From positions 1 through 41,055 of the forward strand of contig NVVD01000010.1 in NCBI GenBank assembly GCA_002402105.1: DNA of 41,055 bases, in the 5' to 3' direction. The notes below the pieces were generated by a model. The model was not told where the DNA came from. It made no database searches and saw nothing but the letters and a program-made list of their open reading frames with translations. Position numbers and translations under genes: made by a program. This stretch comes from Candidatus Cloacimonadota bacterium (GTDB lineage Bacteria > Muiribacteriota > UBA6191). Of this stretch, positions 1 through 8,386 are shown piece after piece; position 1 is the stretch's first letter, and every line of letters starts with the position of its first letter.

Positions 1-62
1 TCAACATGGAGTTTTATTTGTTCAGTATAAAAATAGAAAGACTATTTACATAAGGTATAAAA

Positions 63-95
63 ATGAATAGATTTACCCGCATATACTTGGATTAA
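63..95 (+). other. possible 10-codon leader ORF
   Basis: A short open frame (M-N-R-F-T-R-I-Y-L-D, stop at 93-95) begins 10 nt after an AAGG sequence and ends two bases before the ATG of the HEAT-protein gene. It could couple translation to that gene. There is no independent support that it is translated; chance is quite possible. Confidence 0.15.
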
Positions 96-97
96 CT

Positions 98-1528
98 ATG
101 GCATCAGAGCTAGAAATTATTAGGGCAATTAAAAATGCTACTAGTACAGACATAAAAGTAAGAATCATTGATCAGCTAGGGATAAAAATAAAACCTCAAC
201 ATCGTGAATTGATTGCTTATTTAGTAGAAAGTTCAAGGCAAGAGTTAGATTCTGAGATTTCTTATTCTGTTAAAAAAGCTTTGTTTCAGGTACGTAGTCG
301 ATATAATATTACTAACTTTCCATTATTTTTAATGGATCCAGTTAATTTATTACAATCATCTGATCCTGCATATCGTTTAAAAGCCTTAGATATTTTTGAA
401 AAAAAAGATGTGAGCTTAGAACAATGTTATTATTTTTTAGGTAGCATTTATTTTGAAGATGATCCTTTTGTTTTATCAAAAATGATTATGGTACTTCCGA
501 TGCTTGTTCATCATTTACCTCTTAATAAGGTTCAAAAGATTTTATCTGATTTTTTAGAACATGAAAACGCAAGAGTTAGAGCAAATGCTGTTGAAGTAAT
601 GTCTGAGATAAAATCAAAAATGAAAATTGATTATTTAGGTACTTTGTGGTCAATTTTAAAAGACTTTGATCAAAGAGTTCGATCAAATGCAATTCATCAA
701 CTATTATTAGAAAACCGTGAAAACTTAGAGAAACTATTATTAGAGAGAGTAAAAGCGAGTGAAAATTACTATGAACTGATTAGCATTCAAGAAATAGCTG
801 AAAAAATAGATTTTGAATTTGATAAACCTACTGATAAGTCACTACTTTCAAGGATTAAAAAATTACAAAAAAAAGAAGAGGATAAAGCAAAAAAAGAAGA
901 TTCTTCTCATAGTATTCCTCTTATCGTTGAAAAAAAATCAGCTGGAATAAATTTTTCGTTGATTAAAATGATTCCTTTTAGAACTTTAATTATAGGGACT
1001 TCATTGGTGTTTGCTTGTTTTTATGTGATAACAAAACAGAACGAACAAAAAAAAGTAGAGATAACAAAAACTCTTGAGAAAAAAATAAAAATATTAAAAG
1101 TAGAGTCAAAAAAGCTAAAAGATAAGGTCAAAAAACTATTGGTTAAAACTCCAATTCATAAACAAAAGATTAATTTAAAAGCTAAATTAATTCTTTTGAA
1201 AAAAGAGGGGTCTTCGTTGAAAATTTCCTCTAATACATTTTTCAATGAAGCAAAGAACTTATATCAACAAGAGAAATACCAAGAAGCGATTCAAATATAT
1301 AAGTCAGTTTATGAGGTGTATAAAGATAATAGATTAGCTGTTGACTCAGTTAGATGGTTAAGTAAAACTCAAAAAGTACAAAATGTTTTATCTTCAGTTG
1401 CTAACTATCAAAAAAAGAAACAATATATTTCAGCTGTAAAAAAGTTAGAAGAAATTAGGCATTTAGTAGCTAAAGAAAATTATGATGCGCACATGACACG
1501 TTTAAAAAAAGAAAAGAAGAAAAGATGA
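98..1528 (+). CDS. membrane-anchored HEAT-repeat protein with C-terminal TPR-like region
   Basis: The 476-residue product has helical HEAT-like repeats over roughly residues 5-240 (for example around 155-215, with the pattern H-E-N-A-R-V-R-A-N-A-V-E and a second D-Q-R-V-R-S-N-A-I). A charged linker follows, then one hydrophobic segment at about 293-313, a lysine-rich coiled-coil stretch, and a TPR-like helical pair near 385-460. HEAT repeats are protein-binding scaffolds, so I infer an inner-membrane anchored adaptor with the HEAT part in the cytoplasm. The stop codon overlaps the ruvA start (ATGA), so the two are co-transcribed and probably translationally coupled. I do not recognise the specific family. 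The start at 98 is the first ATG in frame, with only a weak GGA upstream. Confidence 0.85.
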   Translation: MASELEIIRAIKNATSTDIKVRIIDQLGIKIKPQHRELIAYLVESSRQELDSEISYSVKKALFQVRSRYNITNFPLFLMDPVNLLQSSDPAYRLKALDIFEKKDVSLEQCYYFLGSIYFEDDPFVLSKMIMVLPMLVHHLPLNKVQKILSDFLEHENARVRANAVEVMSEIKSKMKIDYLGTLWSILKDFDQRVRSNAIHQLLLENRENLEKLLLERVKASENYYELISIQEIAEKIDFEFDKPTDKSLLSRIKKLQKKEEDKAKKEDSSHSIPLIVEKKSAGINFSLIKMIPFRTLIIGTSLVFACFYVITKQNEQKKVEITKTLEKKIKILKVESKKLKDKVKKLLVKTPIHKQKINLKAKLILLKKEGSSLKISSNTFFNEAKNLYQQEKYQEAIQIYKSVYEVYKDNRLAVDSVRWLSKTQKVQNVLSSVANYQKKKQYISAVKKLEEIRHLVAKENYDAHMTRLKKEKKKR

Positions 1529-2169
1529 TTTCATATATTAAAGGGACTCTTTTATTAAGAGAGCCAAGTAGGGTTATTGTATCAACAGGTAATCTTGGTT
1601 ACTCTATTTCATTAGATCAAAAAACAGAGCTAACTCTTGGTGGGGTAGGAGCTGAAGTTGAGTTGTATACTTACCAAGTTGTAAGAGAAACAGAACTTTC
1701 TTTGTATGGTTTTGATACATTAATGAAATTAGAAGTTTTTGAACTTCTACTAAAAGCCAATAAAGTCGGTCCAAAAGTAGCGATTGGTTTTTTATCTGCT
1801 TTAACTCCAAGTGATATATTAAAATGTATACATTCTGGTGAACCAAAAAGTTTTGGAAAAATCTCTGGTGCTGGGCCAAAATTGATGATGAGAGTCATTT
1901 TAGATTGCCAAGCAAAAACAAAAAGATTAATGGAAAAATACGGAATTTTTGTTGGCGAAGATGGCATTAAAATAGAAAAAGTTGATATTTCTTTGACGGG
2001 TGATTTTGATCAAGAAATAGTAAAAGAAGCTTTAAATACATTAGGCTTTACTAATAGTGAAGTAAGAGAGTCTTTTAAAGAAGTTGGAGCAAAAAAAGGT
2101 GCTAGTAGTTTCAAGAGTGAAAAAATGATTTCAGAGTGTTTGAAATATTTTTATTCTAAAAAAGTATAA
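1525..2169 (+). CDS. ruvA: Holliday junction branch migration protein RuvA
   Basis: The 214-residue product matches RuvA in length (about 200) and domain order. An N-terminal OB-fold domain spans about 1-63 (M-I-S-Y-I-K-G-T-L start, G-Y-S-I-S-L). A helix-hairpin-helix domain II follows with a clear first motif N-K-V-G-P-K-V-A near 79-86, and a C-terminal RuvB-contacting domain III covers about 155-214. RuvA tetramers bind four-way DNA junctions and load the RuvB motor. The second hairpin motif reads S-G-A-G-P-K-L-M-M-R rather than the usual G-I-G-K-K-T-A-E-R, so it is divergent. ruvB and ruvC are not next to it. The start overlaps the HEAT gene by 4 nt. Confidence 0.93.
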   Translation: MISYIKGTLLLREPSRVIVSTGNLGYSISLDQKTELTLGGVGAEVELYTYQVVRETELSLYGFDTLMKLEVFELLLKANKVGPKVAIGFLSALTPSDILKCIHSGEPKSFGKISGAGPKLMMRVILDCQAKTKRLMEKYGIFVGEDGIKIEKVDISLTGDFDQEIVKEALNTLGFTNSEVRESFKEVGAKKGASSFKSEKMISECLKYFYSKKV

Positions 2170-2172
2170 TTG

Positions 2173-2970
2173 TTATTGAAGAAGTTTTAGCTCTTCATCG
2201 GCTTCTTCGAGTCCGAGTTTTGAAGCTTTTTGAAGATAGTCCTTTGCTTTTGTAATATCTACTTTAAAGGTTCTTCCATGGCTATACATGACCCCTAAAA
2301 AATAGAGAGCTGTTGGTTTATTTTGTTTTGCTGCTTCTTGGCAATGTTTGATGCTTTCATGAAAATAGTCGAGGCTTTCATGTTGGTTAAGCATGGCACA
2401 TAAGCGTGCTTTAGCGTCAATATTACCTGCTTTAGCTGATTGATAATAAAAATAGTTGGCACTTTTTAAATCATAGTTAAATCCATTTGTAGCTTCAAAG
2501 TACATATCAGCGACTAATAATTGTGCATTAGAATCTCCAGATTCAGCTAGTTTTAGGGTAGGGTTAAGTTGATTTAAACGGACATAAGATATAACCATTT
2601 GAGAGTCTGCCATTACTTTCAGATTAGTTTTTGAATATCCATTTTTTTTAAAAAAATAAAAGTTTGTAGAGTAATAAGGTACATCAATTTCAAAGACTCC
2701 ATTGCCATTACTATTTCCTATTTTGACTCCTTTTTGATTATAAATATCAACATTTTTTGGTTTTATTTTAAAAATTAGTTTAGATATTGTTTCTTTTTTT
2801 TCTCTTGTTTTAGGAGTAATTAATTCAGGTTCAATTTGCTTTTTCAAAGAAGATTCAATTGCTAAAGTATGATTTTTTTGTGAAATTTCTATTTTTTTTT
2901 TAGGTGATGAGTCACACCCAACAAAGAAAATAGAAACTATAAAAACAAGAAGAATTGATTTTTTTTTCAT
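2173..2970 (-). CDS. Sel1-repeat lipoprotein
   Basis: I start this at the ATG at 2970 rather than a codon further upstream, because it gives a typical lipoprotein signal: M-K-K-K-S, a hydrophobic run, then F-V-G-C as the lipobox, with Cys at about residue 19. The mature ~247-residue protein has a beta-rich middle (about 85-145, resembling a PEGA-type surface domain). C-terminal Sel1/TPR-like repeats follow (about 150-265; e.g. A-E-S-G-D-S-N-A-Q-L, A-K-A-G-N-I-D-A-K-A, A-S-K-L-G-L-E-E-A-D). Sel1 repeats mediate protein-protein contacts, so it is probably an envelope scaffold. It converges on ruvA with three bases between the stops and no terminator. Confidence 0.85.
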   Translation of the reverse strand: MKKKSILLVFIVSIFFVGCDSSPKKKIEISQKNHTLAIESSLKKQIEPELITPKTREKKETISKLIFKIKPKNVDIYNQKGVKIGNSNGNGVFEIDVPYYSTNFYFFKKNGYSKTNLKVMADSQMVISYVRLNQLNPTLKLAESGDSNAQLLVADMYFEATNGFNYDLKSANYFYYQSAKAGNIDAKARLCAMLNQHESLDYFHESIKHCQEAAKQNKPTALYFLGVMYSHGRTFKVDITKAKDYLQKASKLGLEEADEELKLLQ

Positions 2971-3134
2971 AGATAGATCTTTCAAAAAAGTGATTTTTTG
3001 TAATGAGATACAAATTATTATAACAAAAAATAGCAAGAAAATAGCGATTTTGTTCGATTATTTATCTAAAGTTTGATTTAATACTGAAATTATGATTTAA
3101 GCTTATGTACATATAATAAATGTTAGGTAAATAA

Positions 3135-3401
3135 ATGTCCAAAATTAGAAAATCACCTTTAAGATCTAAACTTGCTAAAAAACATAATTTTGTAGATAAA
3201 ATTGAATCGATTCAATTAATATTAGACTCTTTAAATGGTAGTGATAAAAAATCTTTAATAAATGAGTTAAACTCAGAAAATTTAAAAGAAAAACTACAGC
3301 AGTTTCCATTTTTAAGACAGGAGTCTTATTCAAAAAAGTCTAGTTCAAAGGATTTAAATTATAGTGGCTATATTGCAGTTCATGCTTTACTTAATAATTA
3401 A
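3135..3401 (+). CDS. small hypothetical protein (88 aa)
   Basis: A basic N-terminus (M-S-K-I-R-K-S-P-L-R-S-K) is followed by a leucine/glutamate-rich helical part and a Ser/Lys-rich tail. There are no cysteines, signal peptide or membrane segment, and I recognise no family. It is monocistronic, divergent from the Sel1 lipoprotein and overlapping tail to tail by 11 nt with the ferredoxin-like gene. An AGG precedes the ATG by about 8 nt. Coding status is supported only by an uninterrupted frame with local-style codon use. Confidence 0.6.
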   Translation: MSKIRKSPLRSKLAKKHNFVDKIESIQLILDSLNGSDKKSLINELNSENLKEKLQQFPFLRQESYSKKSSSKDLNYSGYIAVHALLNN

Positions 3402-3720
3402 CTTTCATAATTTGTAGGCAAGACTCTAGTATTTGTTGAGGTTTACTACTTGGTGGACATAAAATAGTTTTGTTTTGTTTATTTTTACCAATACCGCAAA
3501 CTAGAATAGATAATAAGTCTTTTGGGCATACTCCATGGCAATTGGATTTAATAATTCTGTAGTCTTTCCATAGATTATCTTTTATCATTAAATGTTTAAT
3601 TGATTTTCTTATATTAGAATCTTGATTAACTAGTTTACTTTCTTTGAGTTTATTTTCACAAGGAGTACATAATAAAAAAAGGCCTTCATTGAGCGGAGAC
3701 TCTTGTTTGGTGATTATCAT
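3391..3720 (-). CDS. thioredoxin-like [2Fe-2S] ferredoxin-type protein
   Basis: The 109-residue protein has cysteines at about 18 and 21 (L-C-T-P-C-E-N) and 61 and 65 (N-C-H-G-V-C-P), plus later ones at 75 and 88. A C-x3-C near the middle with an N-terminal cysteine pair is the layout of thioredoxin-fold [2Fe-2S] ferredoxins. I infer a small electron carrier in the cytoplasm. Its ATG overlaps the stop of the metallo-hydrolase gene (ATGA), making it the last gene of a three-gene operon headed by a flavin dehydrogenase. A role as the electron acceptor of that dehydrogenase is plausible but unproven. Confidence 0.6.
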   Translation of the reverse strand: MIITKQESPLNEGLFLLCTPCENKLKESKLVNQDSNIRKSIKHLMIKDNLWKDYRIIKSNCHGVCPKDLLSILVCGIGKNKQNKTILCPPSSKPQQILESCLQIMKVNY

Positions 3721-4571
3721 ATTTTAATCACTTCTTTCATTTTATAATCGTTACGGTCAGTTTTTAAAATAGTTGATGCTTGTATTTTCGGGTCATGCTC
3801 AAAAAATAAAATCCAATTGTTTTGATAAGCGTCTTCTAAGATGATTTCTTTTTCACTCAAGGTTTGTAAAGGATTTAAATCATATCCCATGATGTATGGG
3901 AGAGGTATGTGTGAAGAGGTTGGTATTAAGTCTGCACAATATAGTAATGTATTTTTTTCATCAATTATTTTTAAAAGACATTGATGGGGGGTGTGTCCAT
4001 GTACTTTTACAATTTCAGTATTTTTAAATAATTGCTTTTGATGTCCTCCATCAAATAAATTGAGTTGACCATTTTTGATTAAAATTTCAAAATTTTCTTT
4101 TAAAAAAGAGGCTCTATCTCTCCTAGATGGTTTGATTGCCCATTCAAAATGAAATTTGTCGACATGGTAAATAGCATTTTTGAAAGTGGCTTTAATTTCA
4201 CCATTTTCATCAATATAGGTGTTTCCTCCAGCATGATCAAAATGTAGGTGAGTTAAAAAAACGTCCGTTATATCATCACTCGTTAAATTAGATTTTTTAA
4301 GGTATTTATCCATCGAATGTTTTGTGTAGTCAATGCCAAACATTTTTTCTTTTTTTTCATTAAATTTATGTCCTATACCAGTATCAATTAAAATTTTACG
4401 TTTACCTGATTCTAAAAGAAGTGTGCGTAAACCCATGTCAATTTGATTATTTTCATCAGCGGGGTTTGTTTTGTTCCATAGTACTTTTGGTATTACACCA
4501 AACATAGCACCACCATCTAATTTGAACATTCCACTTTCTATGCTTGTTATTTTATAATTAGCTATTTGCAT
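3717..4571 (-). CDS. metallo-beta-lactamase fold hydrolase (lactonase-like)
   Basis: The 284-residue protein carries the metal-binding signature T-H-L-H-F-D-H-A-G-G, with His108, His110, Asp112 and His113. Further family elements are I-L-I-D-T-G-I-G near 60-67, a later H-G-H-T-P-H-Q near residue 190 and Y-C-A-D-L near 212. These ligate two zinc ions in the lactonase/glyoxalase-type branch of the superfamily. Length and the Y-H-V-D-K-F-H-F-E-W segment resemble N-acyl-homoserine-lactonase-type enzymes, but the substrate cannot be read from sequence. It is translationally coupled on both sides: 1 nt overlap with the FAD gene (TAATG) and ATGA with the ferredoxin-like gene. A hydrolase following an alpha-hydroxyacid oxidase could act on a lactone or thioester of the same pathway. 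Confidence 0.85.
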   Translation of the reverse strand: MQIANYKITSIESGMFKLDGGAMFGVIPKVLWNKTNPADENNQIDMGLRTLLLESGKRKILIDTGIGHKFNEKKEKMFGIDYTKHSMDKYLKKSNLTSDDITDVFLTHLHFDHAGGNTYIDENGEIKATFKNAIYHVDKFHFEWAIKPSRRDRASFLKENFEILIKNGQLNLFDGGHQKQLFKNTEIVKVHGHTPHQCLLKIIDEKNTLLYCADLIPTSSHIPLPYIMGYDLNPLQTLSEKEIILEDAYQNNWILFFEHDPKIQASTILKTDRNDYKMKEVIKI

Positions 4572-6016
4572 TATAATTCTCCAAAAATATTTTCAGGGGA
4601 CGCTAATTGTTTTGGGTCCCATTTTTTTTTAACATCTTTCATTTTTTGAATTTCTTTTTTTGTCCATTGTAAATCAAGGGCCCAAGTTTTAATTTTACCC
4701 AAGCCATGTTCACCACAAGCTCCGCCTCCAAAAGAAATAGCTTTTGTTATACATTTTTTTGTAAATTGAAGACTAAGCTCTTTTTGTTTTTGATTTGTTG
4801 GCATCATATTAACATGAGGATGTCCATTTCCAATATGGCCAAAGATAGCACAATCGCAGTCAATATCAGTTTGTAATTGTCTTAAATAAGCAAACATTTC
4901 GATAATTCTACAATTAGGTACCCACCAATCAGAACTGACCTTACCTCCACCAGACTTTTTATTTTGACTAGATATCTCATTGATGGTGGCAGGGATATGA
5001 TGACGTATTCTTCTAAATTCTAAAAGCTCATTATAGTCTTGGGCAATTAATGCTTTATCAAACAAATCATCATAGTTGTTTAAAACTTGAGAATATTTTT
5101 CATATAAAATTTCAAAAATACTGTCTTGGTCAATTGAAGAGCTTTCTTCTATTTTTAAATAAATAGTATAGATATCATTTGGAATAGAAAGTCTTTTAGA
5201 CTTAAGTCTCATGTATTCGCTTGCTTTTTTATCCATGTACTCTAAACATCTTAAAGAGAGTTGTTTTCTTATTGAATGTATTTGAGCTGAAAATAAAAGT
5301 GCTGACTTTTCGTTTGGAAAAAATAAAAAGAAACTTTGAAATGGCTTTGGTTTTGGAATAAGAAGTAAGTGTGCCTTACAAATGATGCCAAGAGTCCCTT
5401 CTGAACCAATCCATGGGTCAATTTCTTCATCTAAATGAAAACCAGCCAGATTTTTATTTTTACTCAATTTTAGAGGGTTAGACTTTCTTTGAATTAGTTT
5501 GTAGTTTCCTTGAGCATCTATGACTTCTAAAGCTGTAATGTAGTTTCTTGTGCTACCATAATGATATGAATTTTCACCAGTTGCATTGGTTGCTATTGTT
5601 CCTCCAAGAAATACTTCTTCTCTTGAAGTAGGATCAGGAGGGTAGTAAAATCCTTTTGATTCTACATGATTTTGTAAATCAGAAAGTATGATGCCTGGCT
5701 CAACAATTATGTTTGCATATTCATTATTTTTAGTTTCAATTTCTCCAATTACCTTTAATTTTTCTGTAGAAATAATAATTGATTTGTCAGAAACAGAAGC
5801 ACCGGTTACAGAAGTTTGATTTCCACATGGAGTGAAACAAATATTATTTGTAAAGCAAATTTTGATAATTTCTTGCAATTCAGTAATACTTTTTGGTCGT
5901 AAAACGGCAAAAGGCTTTAATTTTAAAACGATATCTTCATGGTAGGCCTCGGTATCTTGATTTATTAGTGGTTGAAAGTTTGAAAATAATTGAGATATAT
6001 CTAAGTTTTGAGACAT
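4571..6016 (-). CDS. FAD-linked 2-hydroxyacid dehydrogenase (GlcD/D-lactate dehydrogenase type)
   Basis: The 481-residue flavoprotein is of the VAO/PCMH fold. The N-terminal FAD-binding domain shows P-C-G-N-Q-T-S-V-T-G-A-S near 62-73, P-P-D-P-T-S-R-E-E near 130-138, N-A-T-G-E-N-S-Y near 150 and G-S-E-G-T-L-G-I near 204-211. The C-terminal FAD-oxidase domain has H-I-G-N-G-H-P-H near 394-401 and G-A-C-G-E-H-G-L-G-K near 432-441. Enzymes of this class oxidise D-lactate, glycolate or D-2-hydroxyglutarate to 2-oxoacids and pass electrons to quinone, cytochrome or a ferredoxin-like partner. It is the first gene of the overlapping trio and is transcribed divergently from the rocD pair. Confidence 0.9.
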   Translation of the reverse strand: MSQNLDISQLFSNFQPLINQDTEAYHEDIVLKLKPFAVLRPKSITELQEIIKICFTNNICFTPCGNQTSVTGASVSDKSIIISTEKLKVIGEIETKNNEYANIIVEPGIILSDLQNHVESKGFYYPPDPTSREEVFLGGTIATNATGENSYHYGSTRNYITALEVIDAQGNYKLIQRKSNPLKLSKNKNLAGFHLDEEIDPWIGSEGTLGIICKAHLLLIPKPKPFQSFFLFFPNEKSALLFSAQIHSIRKQLSLRCLEYMDKKASEYMRLKSKRLSIPNDIYTIYLKIEESSSIDQDSIFEILYEKYSQVLNNYDDLFDKALIAQDYNELLEFRRIRHHIPATINEISSQNKKSGGGKVSSDWWVPNCRIIEMFAYLRQLQTDIDCDCAIFGHIGNGHPHVNMMPTNQKQKELSLQFTKKCITKAISFGGGACGEHGLGKIKTWALDLQWTKKEIQKMKDVKKKWDPKQLASPENIFGEL

Positions 6017-6238
6017 TTATTGGCTTTCTTTTTTGATTATTTATCGGAATAATTTTATACTAACGTAAAATACTTTGAAAAAAAATAAATTAATTACTAA
6101 AAAGCATGGACAGTTGTTAAAATTGTCTTACACTCACGAGAAAATTTTACATTGTATCTTGTTAAATTTTTATTTAGTTTCTAAGTTTTGAAACTTCAAA
6201 GAGCTAAAAGATTGAATTGTCTGTCAGGTGTGTGTAGT

Positions 6239-6511
6239 ATGAACGGCGATGGTCCATTGAAGGGCTTATTAGAGCAAATTTTAAAGATTGATGACGAAGA
6301 TAATCAAGAAGCCTTGCAGGCGGATAGAAAATCTCAAATCATCTATTCTCGCATCAAAGAAATTGTTGTTGAAAAAGATGTTTTAAAAGAAAATATAGAT
6401 CAAGAAGAAATAAAAGACACTCGATTAAAATTACAACTTTGTGTAATGAAATTAGATAGAGAGTTTAATGAACTTCTTAATGTTTTAGCCATGCAATCCA
6501 TGGATTTTTAG
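6239..6511 (+). CDS. small hypothetical protein (90 aa)
   Basis: The frame is open from 6188, but the ATG at 6239 has an AGGTG ribosome-binding site eight bases upstream, whereas the only earlier candidate is a TTG with nothing before it, so I start at 6239. The product is acidic and helical (D-D-E-D-N-Q-E-A-L, then alternating charged and hydrophobic residues), probably a coiled coil, with no membrane segment. No family recognised. It ends eight bases before the rocD start and is likely co-transcribed with it. Confidence 0.65.
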   Translation: MNGDGPLKGLLEQILKIDDEDNQEALQADRKSQIIYSRIKEIVVEKDVLKENIDQEEIKDTRLKLQLCVMKLDREFNELLNVLAMQSMDF

Positions 6512-6519
6512 GAGTATAG

Positions 6520-7725
6520 ATGAAATCAAAAGAATTAATAGAACTAACAGAGAAATTTGGTGCAAAAAATTATTTACCGCTTCCAATTGTTATTGCAAAA
6601 GCAGAGGGTGTTTGGGTAACAGACCCAGAAGGAAACAAATATTTAGATTGTTTATCTTCGTATTCTGCTTTAAACCAAGGGCATTGTCACAAAAGAATCA
6701 TTGGTGCATTGACTGATCAAGCAAGCAAATGTACTTTAACATCAAGAGCATTTCATAATGACCAATTAGGGCCATTTTTAAAGTTAATCACAGAAGTTTG
6801 TGATATGGAAATGGCTTTACCTATGAATACAGGAGCAGAAGCTGTTGAGACTGCTATTAAAACTGTTAGAAAATGGGGTTATACTAAAAAGGGTGTTGAG
6901 TTAAACAAAGCAGAAATAATAGTTTTTGATGATAACTTTCATGGTCGAACAATAAGCATTGTTAGTTTTTCAACTGAAAAAGAATATAAAAAATATTTTG
7001 GACCCTTTACTCCAGGTTTTAAAACAGTTGCTTATGGAGATATTGATGCTCTTAAAAATGCAATCACAAAAAATACAGTAGCTATCATGGGCGAGCCCAT
7101 TCAAGGTGAAGCTGGAGTTGTTGAACCAAAAGAAGGTTTTTACCAAGAAGTAAGAAAACTTTGTGATGAAAATAACATTCTTTTAGTAGCTGATGAAATT
7201 CAAACAGGGCTTGGGCGAACAGGTAAAATGTTTTGTATGGAGCATTATGATGTAAAACCAGATATGTATATTTTAGGTAAAGCATTGGGTGGTGGTGTAT
7301 TACCAATTTCAGCTGTTGTCTCATCAAGTGAAATTATGAGTGTATTTATACCAGGTGAGCATGGTTCAACTTTTGGTGGAAATCCACTTGCTTGTAGAGT
7401 TGCTATTGAAGCTATCGCAGTTTTAAAAGATGAAAATTTAGTTAAAAATTCTTATGAGCTTGGTAATTATTTTATGGATCTTTTAAAAACAATCAAGAGT
7501 CCACATATTGAGAGCTTACGAGGTAGAGGTCTACTCATTGGTATCGTGTTAAAAGAGTCTGCAAAAGGCGCTAGACGTTTTTGTGAAGCCCTAAAAGATA
7601 AAGGTTTACTTTGTAAAGAAACTCACGATCACGTAATCAGATTTGCTCCTCCTCTTGTTATTACAAAAGATGAGATTGACTGGTGCTTTGAGCGAATCAA
7701 AGATGTTTTAGAAAACTTAGATTAA
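6520..7725 (+). CDS. rocD: ornithine aminotransferase
   Basis: The 401-residue class-III PLP aminotransferase has the expected length and motifs. These include [10 protein letters not shown] near 101-110 (cofactor phosphate binding), [14 protein letters not shown] at 223-236 with Asp225 for the pyridine ring, and L-G-K-A-L-G-G-G with Lys254 as the Schiff-base lysine. The early [10 protein letters not shown] segment near 46-55 is typical of ornithine aminotransferase, which converts ornithine and 2-oxoglutarate to glutamate semialdehyde and glutamate. The semialdehyde/P5C product is the substrate of the dehydrogenase at 35095-36726. A GGAG site precedes the ATG by six bases, and a terminator follows. 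Confidence 0.93.
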   Translation: MKSKELIELTEKFGAKNYLPLPIVIAKAEGVWVTDPEGNKYLDCLSSYSALNQGHCHKRIIGALTDQASKCTLTSRAFHNDQLGPFLKLITEVCDMEMALPMNTGAEAVETAIKTVRKWGYTKKGVELNKAEIIVFDDNFHGRTISIVSFSTEKEYKKYFGPFTPGFKTVAYGDIDALKNAITKNTVAIMGEPIQGEAGVVEPKEGFYQEVRKLCDENNILLVADEIQTGLGRTGKMFCMEHYDVKPDMYILGKALGGGVLPISAVVSSSEIMSVFIPGEHGSTFGGNPLACRVAIEAIAVLKDENLVKNSYELGNYFMDLLKTIKSPHIESLRGRGLLIGIVLKESAKGARRFCEALKDKGLLCKETHDHVIRFAPPLVITKDEIDWCFERIKDVLENLD

Positions 7726-7738
7726 ATTTAATTGATTG

Positions 7739-7768
7739 AAAGCTCTTATATTTTATAGGGGCTTTTTT
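7739..7768 (+). terminator. rho-independent terminator of rocD
   Basis: Twelve base pairs (several G-U) form between AAAGCTCTTATA and TATAGGGGCTTT around a three-base loop, followed by a T run. It sits 14 nt after the rocD stop. Confidence 0.8.
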
Positions 7769-7855
7769 ATTGACAATTTTTCGAGGCTTTTACATTTATA
7801 ATATCATTAACATCTAAATTTAATTGGTTTGCTTCAAAAAGAAGTTTTTTCATTA

Positions 7856-8353
7856 TTATAATAAATTCAAAACTTTATCATCTATAAACCTTTTTGAATC
7901 TACTCCAGATTCAGTCGCTTCTTCAATTAGTGCTTTTAAATATTTTTTAGATTGTTGAATGTTTTTTTTGAGGATTCTTTCTCTTTTATGTTTTTCTTTT
8001 TCTTTTTTACTATCACTTCTACTTTGTCTCCTAAAAAAGTAGGTAATTTTTTCAAAAGAATATAAAAAGTCTAGTAGTAAGTTATTATAAATAACTGTAG
8101 GAAAGACTTTTCCGGATAAATAAATTAGCCCTATTGCAAGGGGTGGAATAAATAGGGTATAAAGCAATTGTCCTTCATTATAATAATTTAGGCCTATCAT
8201 AAATATGAAAAGAGCTGAAATCATAAACATCCATATTTTGATGCTAGAAATAGTTTCAAGTCTATTTTCTTTTGTATTAATCTCTTGTTGATGAATAAAT
8301 CCTAATAAATTGAGATTAAGTGTTTGTATTTGAGCTTGAAAGTTTTTTTGAAT
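7856..8353 (-). CDS. small two-transmembrane protein, probable ATT start
   Basis: The first ATG is at 8230, but the same frame is open upstream without interruption to 8371 (TAA just before). A strong GGGAGG ribosome-binding site at 8365-8360 lies six bases ahead of an ATT codon at 8353-8351. No ATG, GTG or TTG exists in that 41-codon extension. I therefore infer initiation at ATT, giving 165 residues. The protein has an N-terminal amphipathic stretch, two hydrophobic segments at about 43-58 and 64-82, then a strongly basic tail (R-R-Q-S-R-S-D-S-K-K) and an acidic C-terminus. Family not recognised. It follows the DUF364-type gene with about 33 nt between. If the start is really 8230 the protein is 124 residues. 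Confidence 0.6.
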   Translation of the reverse strand: MQKNFQAQIQTLNLNLLGFIHQQEINTKENRLETISSIKIWMFMISALFIFMIGLNYYNEGQLLYTLFIPPLAIGLIYLSGKVFPTVIYNNLLLDFLYSFEKITYFFRRQSRSDSKKEKEKHKRERILKKNIQQSKKYLKALIEEATESGVDSKRFIDDKVLNLL

Positions 8354-8386
8354 TTTAATCCTCCCTTTTTATAATTAGAATTGCTG

